Below are positions 1 through 5,325 of a stretch of 5,325 nt of DNA, one piece after another. Under the pieces are notes generated by a model that worked only from the letters and a program-made list of their open reading frames with translations, made no database searches and was not told the DNA's origin. The first letter of the stretch is position 1; each line of letters begins with the position of its first letter. The position numbers and the translations under genes are program-made. The stretch comes from Chloroflexota bacterium. GTDB taxonomy: Bacteria > Chloroflexota > Dehalococcoidia > Lucifugimonadales > JADFKI01. The stretch is from contig VXRI01000327.1 of NCBI GenBank assembly GCA_009838595.1, forward strand, positions 1 to 5,325, written 5' to 3'.

Positions 1-1817
1 ATGTTTCCGTTTTCATCTCGGAGCAGTTCGCCGTTCTCATTGCACGGCGGGTCAGTGAACACTCGCCTTTGGTGATTGAAAAGCGCCCACATGATGCGAT
101 CAGATGTATGCTCAATTTCGGTCGGTGAGCCAATGGATTGGTCGACAATTACCAACTTGCCATTAACAAGTTCGGAAACTATTTCGGTAGAGTAATCAGA
201 CTCTACGCTAGGTTCATGCCTCTCTTGAAGTTCACGTATTCTACCCACTCCGCCACCCCAGCTCAAAAGGTAGAGCAATCCATTCAGCATATCGTCATTC
301 CAAGGCTCCCCTGACCCGTTTGGTCTGTTTCGGTAGTTCTCATTGAAGGTCTGGAATTCAGCCATACCGGTACCCTGCCTGCCACTAATGACAAACTCCT
401 GTAAAACTAACAAAGTTTGATAGAACTCATTCCAAGACACAGTTCGCTGTCCAAGCGTAGTGGCCGCTCTACCAAACCTTTCATCTTCAACAGATGTCAT
501 TGCTTGCCGCAAGTCGTTGCTGAATAGACCACCGATGTCCGCACTTTGAAGATTGGATGGTGCGTTGAAATTAGCAGCAGTTAGGATAGCTCTATAAACT
601 GTCAGGTTGCGACGATAACGAATCTGCTGCCCTCTGCCCCATCTAGCATCGGGAGGCTCTAGGTTAGTATTGATGAATCTGCTGATATATTGCGGTGCGT
701 TCGTTATCCCTCGAAGATGTTCATCGATTATTTCTTTTCCGGCGAAGAGCATATCAAGAGATCTCTGCAAACCCTCTTTGTCGCTCCAATCTTGGACATT
801 TTCGCCAAAGAAATTCAGCTTGATTAAGCGGCGTCCTTCATCATTAGGATGCTTGAATAGTCCATAGGTCACCACATCTTCCACATTGATGTTTCGCAGA
901 CATCCCTCATCCTGCGGATTATCATTAGCGTACTCTCCATTCACATCGAAAATCAGTTGCCCAATACGCCCCTTCTCAGAATCTATTTTACGCAGGTCGA
1001 AGATGGCGGACGCAAGCGTTTTTATGGTATTGGACTTACCGCTTCTGCTCATACCAAAAAGCGCAGTTCGCCGCGCAAGCATGTCCGTAGGTTCAATGTT
1101 TACCTGGACATTCTCGGCTTCGCGGTCAACCGACACCTCACTTGACGAGTATCGGACGCGACCAACGGGTACAGGCTTTCCTGCAAGTGGATGCGATTCG
1201 CCCATGGGCTTGGTGAAATTGATGATAGCCTTTAATGTTTCTCCTATCGGTTTATAAACCTTCATCCCTTGCCCGGAATAGAAGTTAGAGATGTCTGCGC
1301 CAAAGTTGAGGTCCCACCTGCCATCGTTCTGAGCATAGCGAAATGTTCCTAATACGCTGCAGCGCACTCCGGCATGCCGCAGCTGATTGAGCGTGAACTG
1401 GTCAGTCTTGTTATCCGCGTCCCATTGTTGCGGGGAATCAATGGAACGCCGTGCCGCGTCAAATCGCCAATTTTCGGTCTCAATTCGGTTAGGCAATGGT
1501 GCCTGACCAAGAACGCGAAGCAAAATAAGAGAAGTGTCTTCCTTGTCTGCATTAGGTTTGCTAATCGGCTCTACCCTAGTGGCAAACAGAAAACATCCCA
1601 TTGGCAAACCGCCTACTTCTTGCCTCAAAGAATCATGCACGAGGATTATCGCTTCAGTGTAGTCGAGGGAGAGGAGATCTCCGACCTTTGTATCTTCACT
1701 GACATAATGAGCGAGTTTGCCTCCAGCTTCTTCTGCACCTTCTTCCTGAAAGTCACTCAGTTCTTCGTTCAGGATCGTCATTATGAGACCTCTCATTCCA
1801 GTTTTAGCCCAAGCCAT
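1..1817 (-). CDS. HerA-type (DUF87-like) P-loop ATPase, C-terminus cut by window edge
   Basis: Reading the minus strand from the ATG at 1817-1815 gives 605 codons with no stop before the left edge, so the gene is real but 3'-partial. An in-frame TAA five codons upstream fixes the earliest possible start. Residues about 44-82 look like a HAS-barrel (VGGLPMGCFLFATR at 68-81), and GRVRYSSSE (219-227) leads into the ATPase core. Walker A is GMSRSGKS at 255-262 (K261, S262). LIFDVNGEY at 288-296 matches the HerA strand usually written D-x-x-G-E-Y/F. KLVIVDQS (554-560 region, D559) followed by a helix from about 573 matches the HerA 'vDLS' segment that precedes the catalytic EEAH strand, so that motif should lie just past the left edge. 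Known HerA proteins are hexameric DNA translocases that pair with NurA, SIR2, DUF4297 or other effectors in repair or anti-phage systems. The roughly 260 residues between GEY and VDQS look longer than in archaeal HerA. Composition is AT-richer than the rightward genes. A defence role is inference; the ATPase family is well supported. Confidence 0.88.
   Translation of the reverse strand, partial: MAWAKTGMRGLIMTILNEELSDFQEEGAEEAGGKLAHYVSEDTKVGDLLSLDYTEAIILVHDSLRQEVGGLPMGCFLFATRVEPISKPNADKEDTSLILLRVLGQAPLPNRIETENWRFDAARRSIDSPQQWDADNKTDQFTLNQLRHAGVRCSVLGTFRYAQNDGRWDLNFGADISNFYSGQGMKVYKPIGETLKAIINFTKPMGESHPLAGKPVPVGRVRYSSSEVSVDREAENVQVNIEPTDMLARRTALFGMSRSGKSNTIKTLASAIFDLRKIDSEKGRIGQLIFDVNGEYANDNPQDEGCLRNINVEDVVTYGLFKHPNDEGRRLIKLNFFGENVQDWSDKEGLQRSLDMLFAGKEIIDEHLRGITNAPQYISRFINTNLEPPDARWGRGQQIRYRRNLTVYRAILTAANFNAPSNLQSADIGGLFSNDLRQAMTSVEDERFGRAATTLGQRTVSWNEFYQTLLVLQEFVISGRQGTGMAEFQTFNENYRNRPNGSGEPWNDDMLNGLLYLLSWGGGVGRIRELQERHEPSVESDYSTEIVSELVNGKLVIVDQSIGSPTEIEHTSDRIMWALFNHQRRVFTDPPCNENGELLRDENGN
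1779..1794 (-). promoter_or_regulatory. Shine-Dalgarno and probable true start of the HerA-like gene
   Basis: On the minus strand GAGAGG (1794-1789) lies 7 nt before an in-frame ATG at 1781-1779, giving a protein that starts MTILNEELSD, 12 residues shorter than the longest reading. The upstream ATG at 1817 is preceded only by GGTAGG touching the start codon and a loose AAGGG further back, which is a poorer site. I favour 1781 as the translation start but keep 1817 as the outer bound of the gene because homologue alignment would be needed to decide. Confidence 0.5.
1783..1796. repeat. Short perfect inverted repeat over the HerA-like ribosome binding site
   Basis: ATGAGA (1783-1788) and TCTCAT (1791-1796) are exact reverse complements separated by CC. 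The repeat covers the GAGAGG Shine-Dalgarno of the favoured start and another in-frame ATG (1796-1794). It could act as a small operator or be chance; six-base arms are weak evidence. Confidence 0.25.
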
Positions 1818-1829
1818 CCTACCACACCC

Positions 1830-1845
1830 TTAACCAGTTCTTAAC
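1830..1845. promoter_or_regulatory. 11-nt-phased TTAAC direct repeat, possible response-regulator site
   Basis: TTAAC occurs at 1830-1834 and again at 1841-1845, an exact 11-nt period and so on the same helix face. Winged-helix response regulators of the OmpR/PhoB family bind tandem repeats with this phasing, and Gram-positive PhoP boxes are TTAACA-like with a 5-nt spacer. The site starts 13 nt upstream of the 1817 start and about 112 bp upstream of the molybdenum hydroxylase gene. Only two repeat units are visible, so assignment to any regulator is tentative. Confidence 0.25.
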
Positions 1846-1857
1846 GACAGGAAAGGT

Positions 1858-1884
1858 TTCACATTATCCACAATATGTTACAAT
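1858..1884 (+). promoter_or_regulatory. Candidate sigma70 promoter for the molybdenum hydroxylase gene
   Basis: TTCACA at 1858-1863 matches the -35 consensus TTGACA at five of six bases, and TACAAT at 1879-1884 matches the -10 consensus TATAAT at five of six. The 15-nt spacer is short; reading the -35 as TTTCAC (1857-1862) gives 16 nt. Transcription would start near 1891, leaving a leader of about 65 nt. No good paired promoter was found on the minus strand for the HerA-like gene, only a GATAAT -10-like hexamer at 1868-1863. Confidence 0.4.
1864..1872 (+). promoter_or_regulatory. Perfect DnaA-box 9-mer (TTATCCACA)
   Basis: The sequence is identical to the high-affinity DnaA box consensus TTATNCACA in its TTATCCACA form. 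It sits between the -35 and -10 hexamers of the candidate rightward promoter, so DnaA binding there would be expected to interfere with RNA polymerase. It is a single box with no neighbouring cluster and no dnaA or dnaN gene, so this is not a replication origin. A chance match somewhere in a window this size on either strand is roughly a few percent. Confidence 0.35.
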
Positions 1885-1942
1885 TCGCGCGTTGGCGTGC
1901 GCTTGGCAGCGCTGACATGACAGTTCAATAAATCCCAATCAC

Positions 1943-1947
1943 GGAGG
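1943..1947 (+). promoter_or_regulatory. Shine-Dalgarno GGAGG of the molybdenum hydroxylase gene
   Basis: GGAGG is 9 nt upstream of the ATG at 1957 and is a full-strength ribosome binding site. It supports that ATG as the true start, consistent with the protein's N-terminus lining up with the family. Confidence 0.8.
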
Positions 1948-1956
1948 TCTCCACAC

Positions 1957-4206
1957 ATGGCATCCAATATCGTCCTATCCACCAAGGAATATAATGTAGT
2001 CGGCACGCGCCCGATTCGGCACGACGGCTACGATAAGGTTACGGGCAAGGCGCTCTACGGCGCGGACATGAACTTGCCGGGCATGCTGCACGGCAAGGTG
2101 CTGCGCAGCCCCCACGCTCATGCGAATATCGTGTCCATCGACACCAGCAAGGCGGAGGCGCACCCGGAGGTTCTAGCGGTCATCACATCGGCGGACTTCG
2201 CGGACGCGCCGGACGAAGCGCGCGTGATTGTCGCCGGTCCGCCTACGAACCTCAAGCACCTCAGCAACAACTGCCTCGCCGGCGAAAAAGCGCTCTACAA
2301 GGGGCAGGCGATCGCCGCCGTCGCAGCGCAGAGCGCGCACGCAGCCGAAGAAGCGCTCGAACTCATCGAAGTCGAGTATGAAGTGTTGGACGCCGTAACA
2401 ACCGTCGAAGAGGCAATAGCGGACGGCGCGCCGCTGCTGCACGAAAACTACGCGGGCAATATCGCCAGCCACTCCGAAATGACACTCGGCGACATAAATG
2501 CAGGCTTTGAGGCCGCCGATGTGGTGGTCGAAAAGACCTTCCGCACTAAGACCGTTCACCAGGGCTACATCGAACCACACACCGCGACCGCGTGGTGGCA
2601 GGCGGACGGCAGGGTTACCGTGTGGTGCAGCTCACAGGGACACTTCCAAATTCGTGACCGTACATCCGCCGTGTTGGGCATCCCGCACTCGCGCATCAAA
2701 GTCGTGCCGATGGAAATAGGCGGCGGTTTCGGCGGCAAGACGACAATATATCTCGAACCTGTCGCGGCGGCGCTGTCTCGCAAGAGCGGCCATCCGGTCA
2801 AGGTTACGATGAGCCGCGCGGATGTGCTCGAAGGCTCCGGCCCCACCTCAGGCAGCCTAATGTGGATAAAGATTGGCGCCACCAACGACGGCAAGCTGAC
2901 CGCTGTGCAGGCTGACCTGAAGTACGAAGCGGGCGCGTATCCCGGCTCGCCGGTCGGCGCGGCAATGAACTGCATCTACTCCCCGTATGATGTGGAAAAC
3001 CTGCAGCTCGACGGCTACGATGTGGTGAACAATAAGCCAAAGACGACGGCATATCGAGCGCCGGGCGCGCCGGGCGCAGCGTTTGCCGCAGAGCAAGTCA
3101 TCGACGACATCTGCCGCGAACTTGGCATCGACCCGCTGGACTTCCGCATTATGAACGGCGCAAAAGAAGGCACGCGCCGCAGCTACGGCGTGGTCAACCC
3201 GGTCATCGGCTGCGTTGAGACGAACGAAGCGGCAAAGAACCACGAACACTATCAGACACCACTCGAAGGCGCGAATCGTGGACGCGGCGTTGCGACCGGA
3301 TTCTGGATGAACGGCGCAGGCGCGGCGTGCGCAACCGCGAATGTGAACTACGACGGCACTGTGAACCTGACAATCGGCTCGGTGGACATCGGCGGCACTC
3401 GGCCTGCGGCGGCGCAGCAGTTCGCCGAGGTACTGGGCAGCCCCGTCGAGGATGTCAACCCGCAGGGCGGCGACACCGAGACAATCGGCTATACTTCTAT
3501 GACCGGCGGCAGCGGCGCGGCGTTCAAGACCGGCTGGGCGAGTTTCGAAGCGGCGCAGGATGTCAAGCGGCAGATGATCGAACGCGCGGCGCTAATGTGG
3601 GAGACCGATGTTGACCAGATTGGCTTCGCGGACGGCACATTCCGGCACAAGTCCGACCCCGAACTCAGCATCGACTTCAAGACGATGGCAGAACGCCTCA
3701 ACGAGACCGGCGGACCCGTCGTCGGCCGCGCTAACCTCGACCCGGCAGGACCTGGCAGCGCGTTCGCCACGCACATCGTGGACGTCGAAGTCGATCCGGA
3801 GACCGGCAAGGTTACGATTTTGCGCTATACGGCGGTGCAGGACGCGGGCAAGGCTGTGCACCCAAGCTACGTCGAAGGGCAAATACAGGGCGGCGTCGTG
3901 CAGGGCATCGGCTGGGCTCTAAACGAAGAGTATTACATGAACGACAACGGCGTGATGGCGAACTCCACGCTGCTGGACTACCGCATGCCAACAGCGCTAG
4001 ACCTGCCGATGATTGACACGGTAATCGTAGAAGTGGCGAATCCGTCACATCCGTACGGAGTGCGCGGTGTGGGCGAGGTGTCAATCGTGCCTCCAATGGC
4101 AGCCATCGCCAACGCCATCTACGACGCGGTGGGCGTCCGCATGGACGAGCTGCCGATGAACCCGCCCTCCGTAACAATGGCATTGCAATCCGGCAACGGC
4201 AGCTGA
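1957..4206 (+). CDS. Xanthine dehydrogenase/aldehyde oxidase-family molybdopterin-binding subunit
   Basis: This complete 749-aa protein is the large, molybdenum-cofactor-binding subunit of a molybdenum hydroxylase, the group that oxidises purines, aldehydes, aromatic acids or CO by hydroxylation at Mo. The order is an a/b hammerhead domain (about 23-135, including KALYGADMNLPGMLHG), a first MoCo-binding domain with GGGFGGK at 255-261 and YRAPGAPGAAF at 366-376, and a second domain (about 420-720) ending in GVRGVGE, whose E707 aligns with the catalytic glutamate. The CO dehydrogenase AYRCSFR signature is absent, so it is not form I CoxL. The usual Q-containing GQG loop reads VDIGGTR (476-482). 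I recall this variant in a subfamily annotated only as xanthine dehydrogenase family protein, so substrate is unknown. No signal peptide is visible, so it is probably cytoplasmic. The FAD and 2Fe-2S subunits it would normally need are not adjacent. ATG with GGAGG 9 nt upstream fixes the start; codon use is GC-rich like the downstream gene. Confidence 0.93.
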   Translation: MASNIVLSTKEYNVVGTRPIRHDGYDKVTGKALYGADMNLPGMLHGKVLRSPHAHANIVSIDTSKAEAHPEVLAVITSADFADAPDEARVIVAGPPTNLKHLSNNCLAGEKALYKGQAIAAVAAQSAHAAEEALELIEVEYEVLDAVTTVEEAIADGAPLLHENYAGNIASHSEMTLGDINAGFEAADVVVEKTFRTKTVHQGYIEPHTATAWWQADGRVTVWCSSQGHFQIRDRTSAVLGIPHSRIKVVPMEIGGGFGGKTTIYLEPVAAALSRKSGHPVKVTMSRADVLEGSGPTSGSLMWIKIGATNDGKLTAVQADLKYEAGAYPGSPVGAAMNCIYSPYDVENLQLDGYDVVNNKPKTTAYRAPGAPGAAFAAEQVIDDICRELGIDPLDFRIMNGAKEGTRRSYGVVNPVIGCVETNEAAKNHEHYQTPLEGANRGRGVATGFWMNGAGAACATANVNYDGTVNLTIGSVDIGGTRPAAAQQFAEVLGSPVEDVNPQGGDTETIGYTSMTGGSGAAFKTGWASFEAAQDVKRQMIERAALMWETDVDQIGFADGTFRHKSDPELSIDFKTMAERLNETGGPVVGRANLDPAGPGSAFATHIVDVEVDPETGKVTILRYTAVQDAGKAVHPSYVEGQIQGGVVQGIGWALNEEYYMNDNGVMANSTLLDYRMPTALDLPMIDTVIVEVANPSHPYGVRGVGEVSIVPPMAAIANAIYDAVGVRMDELPMNPPSVTMALQSGNGS

Positions 4207-4247
4207 TTCACAGAATAGCTGACCCTGCCGGATAGATAGAATCCCAG

Positions 4248-4299
4248 ACAGGAAGCGCCGGAACAGGGCAATGCGATTGCCTTGTTTCGGTGTTCCTGT
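4248..4299 (+). repeat. Long near-perfect hairpin between the hydroxylase and stress-protein genes
   Basis: Bases 4248-4272 pair with 4276-4299 around a GCG loop (4273-4275). There are 24 pairs, of which 20 are Watson-Crick and four are G-U in the + strand RNA (4255, 4257, 4261 and 4266), with only A4253 bulged. The innermost 11 pairs are AACAGGGCAAT against ATTGCCTTGTT. Because the non-Watson-Crick pairs are all G-U in this orientation and would be A-C on the other strand, the structure favours the + strand transcript. It starts 41 bp after the hydroxylase stop and ends 35 bp before the GTG of the next gene. No T-run follows, so it is not a classical intrinsic terminator. A 3'-end-stabilising or processing stem, a leaky terminator, or the remnant of a palindromic repeat element all fit. 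Confidence 0.7.
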
Positions 4300-4321
4300 T
4301 CCTATGCACTCAATACAACGG

Positions 4322-4328
4322 AAGGAGA
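4322..4328 (+). promoter_or_regulatory. Shine-Dalgarno AAGGAGA that sets a GTG start
   Basis: AAGGAGA lies 6 nt upstream of GTG at 4335. This is near-ideal and overrides the longer in-frame ATG at 4290, which lies inside the 3' arm of the hairpin, has no ribosome binding site, and would add 15 residues that do not fit the family. Confidence 0.85.
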
Positions 4329-4334
4329 TACAGC

Positions 4335-5264
4335 GTGTTTGATCACATAGTCGTACCGCTGGACGGATCCGAGCTTTCCGAAGTATCGCTCTCGTATGTG
4401 GCGCCCCTCGCCAGAAAGCTGGGCTCGAAAGTAGTGCTCCTCTCCGCCGAAAATGACCCGTATGTGGAAATGTTTGGCGGAGGTTCAAGCGTGCCGCAGT
4501 ACATGATGACCTCGGAGGGGCAAAGCATGCCCACTCCGTCCATGGACTACCTCAACAATGTCTGCGACCGGCTCGCATCCCAGGGAGTGCGCTGCGAAGC
4601 CTGCGTAGCCGAAGGGGCGCCCGCAGCAGCTATACTGCGATACATCCATAAGCACTGCCCGGACCTTGTCGCCATGAGTACACACGGTCGATCCGGAATG
4701 CGCCGGTTCGTTGTCGGAAGCATAACATCTACCGTCCTCCCTCGCGCCGGAACTGCCGTCCTCATAGTTCACCCACGCGAAGGTGAATCAGTCCCCCCGA
4801 CCACATTCGAGAACATCATCATTCCGCTGGACATGTCCGAACGCTCCGAAAATGCGCTCCCAACCGCAGCTTCACTCACGGCGGCGCTCGAACTCAACCC
4901 CACCCTCGTAACCTGCATTCCGCCCACCTCGCGGGTGTACATAGGCTCGGTACCGGCGTTGTACCCCTACCCCGACGACCTGATACGGCAGGCGCAAGAG
5001 TCCTCAGACTCATACTTGCAGACCGCGTCCGAATCAATGCGACGCGAGCACGGAATTGAAGTAAACCGCGCAGTTCTGGAAGGCGGCCCCGCCGGTGCGA
5101 TCGTGGCATACGCGCAGTCGAAGCCCAATAGCCTCATCGTGATGAGCACACAGGGACGCACCGGGTTAGGGCGCTGGGTGCTGGGCAGCGTTACCGACTC
5201 CGTAATCCGAACCGGCAACATTCCCGTCCTCGTAATCCCGCACCCTGACGAACATCACAGGTAG
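4335..5264 (+). CDS. Tandem-domain universal stress protein (UspA family)
   Basis: With the GTG start this is a 309-aa protein of two Usp domains, about twice a single-domain Usp. Domain 1 (about 1-150) starts FDHIVVPLDGS, with D10 at the nucleotide-binding position, and carries STHGRSGMRRFVVGS at 115-129. Domain 2 (about 158-309) starts FENIIIPLDMSE with D166 and carries STQGRTGLGRWVLGS at 271-285. Each loop has G, nine residues, then GS, as in ATP-binding Usp proteins of the MJ0577 type, though the first glycine of the usual G-2x-G is Ser in both domains. Usp proteins are soluble cytoplasmic stress factors that bind ATP or AMP; tandem forms act as self-paired domains. It lies 128 bp downstream of the hydroxylase on the same strand and may be co-transcribed, with the hairpin between them tuning the ratio. 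No substrate or partner can be read from sequence. Base composition matches the hydroxylase gene. Confidence 0.93.
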   Translation: MFDHIVVPLDGSELSEVSLSYVAPLARKLGSKVVLLSAENDPYVEMFGGGSSVPQYMMTSEGQSMPTPSMDYLNNVCDRLASQGVRCEACVAEGAPAAAILRYIHKHCPDLVAMSTHGRSGMRRFVVGSITSTVLPRAGTAVLIVHPREGESVPPTTFENIIIPLDMSERSENALPTAASLTAALELNPTLVTCIPPTSRVYIGSVPALYPYPDDLIRQAQESSDSYLQTASESMRREHGIEVNRAVLEGGPAGAIVAYAQSKPNSLIVMSTQGRTGLGRWVLGSVTDSVIRTGNIPVLVIPHPDEHHR

Positions 5265-5304
5265 GAGCTTGCCGTTCGCGCCATCAACCGGCGGGCATTG
5301 CAAC

Positions 5305-5325
5305 GGAGCAGGGGCAGCCGAATGG
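5305..5325 (+). other. Possible ribosome binding site and start of a next gene at the right edge
   Basis: GGAG at 5305-5308 and AGGGG at 5310-5314 precede an ATG at 5322-5324, with 7 nt between AGGGG and the start. This would place a new + strand gene 57 bp after the stress-protein stop, in the same unit. Only one codon is in the window, so nothing about the product can be said. The stretch from 5265 shows no strong terminator. Confidence 0.25.

Noticed and set aside
1374..1844. 156-codon + strand ORF and the smaller + strand ORFs at 670-867 and 886-1257
   Set aside because: They lie antisense to the HerA-like frame, have no convincing ribosome binding site, and their translations resemble no family; the minus-strand frame explains the region.
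1864..1872. Replication origin suggested by the DnaA box
   Set aside because: There is one box only, with no AT-rich unwinding element and no dnaA, dnaN or parAB genes.
1899..1912. Small hairpin GCGCT-TGGC-AGCGC in the hydroxylase leader
   Set aside because: Five-base arms in GC-rich DNA are expected by chance, and no riboswitch core or T-tract accompanies them.
2173..3249. Several minus-strand ORFs of 130-136 codons inside the hydroxylase gene
   Set aside because: They are typical shadow frames of GC-rich coding DNA, overlap each other in different frames, and show Arg/Ala-rich or low-complexity translations with no motifs.
4290..4334. Upstream ATG start for the stress protein
   Set aside because: It falls in the hairpin arm, lacks a Shine-Dalgarno, and adds 15 non-family residues; the GTG at 4335 has AAGGAGA 6 nt upstream.
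1..5325. CRISPR array, tRNA, rRNA, transposase or attachment site
   Set aside because: I saw no regularly spaced repeats, no cloverleaf-like segment, no rRNA-like stretch, and no transposase or integrase motifs in the readable frames.

Overview
This window carries three protein-coding genes in two divergent transcription units. Its composition changes sharply part-way along. From position 1 to about 1817, read leftward on the minus strand, lies one long AT-richer gene: 605 codons are visible and the 3' end runs off the left edge. It encodes a HerA-type (HerA/FtsK superfamily, DUF87-like) ATPase with a HAS-barrel-like N-terminus and a clear Walker A. Because its stop codon is outside the window, a search for complete ORFs misses it, and the + strand ORFs over it are antisense shadows. 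HerA-type ATPases of this sort are often the motor half of two-gene anti-phage modules (HerA with a nuclease, SIR2 or DUF4297 effector). This gene is therefore the most likely part of an accessory or defence system here, but any partner would lie past the left edge.

Positions 1818-1956 are a 139-bp divergent intergenic region. It holds a plausible sigma70-type promoter for the rightward genes, a perfect DnaA-box 9-mer (TTATCCACA) inside that promoter, and an 11-nt-phased TTAAC direct repeat next to the HerA-like start.

Positions 1957-4206 (+) encode a complete 749-aa molybdopterin-binding large subunit of the xanthine dehydrogenase/aldehyde oxidase family. It has the catalytic Glu in a GVGE motif, and GG where most relatives have the Q-containing GQG loop. 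No FAD or [2Fe-2S] subunit gene is adjacent in the window. Positions 4207-4334 hold an exceptionally long near-perfect RNA hairpin (about 24 bp, 3-nt loop, one bulged base). Positions 4335-5264 (+) encode a 309-aa tandem-domain universal stress protein starting at GTG. The last 61 bp may lead into another + strand gene that starts at the right edge.

The GC-rich metabolic genes (hand-counted lines are about 65-70% GC) are ordinary bacterial chromosome. The tandem Usp domains and this flavour of molybdenum hydroxylase resemble genes of Chloroflexota (Dehalococcoidia/SAR202-like environmental lineages), but that taxonomic guess is weak. The HerA-like gene (about 40% GC in a sample line) looks like the edge of an acquired island next to this core locus.
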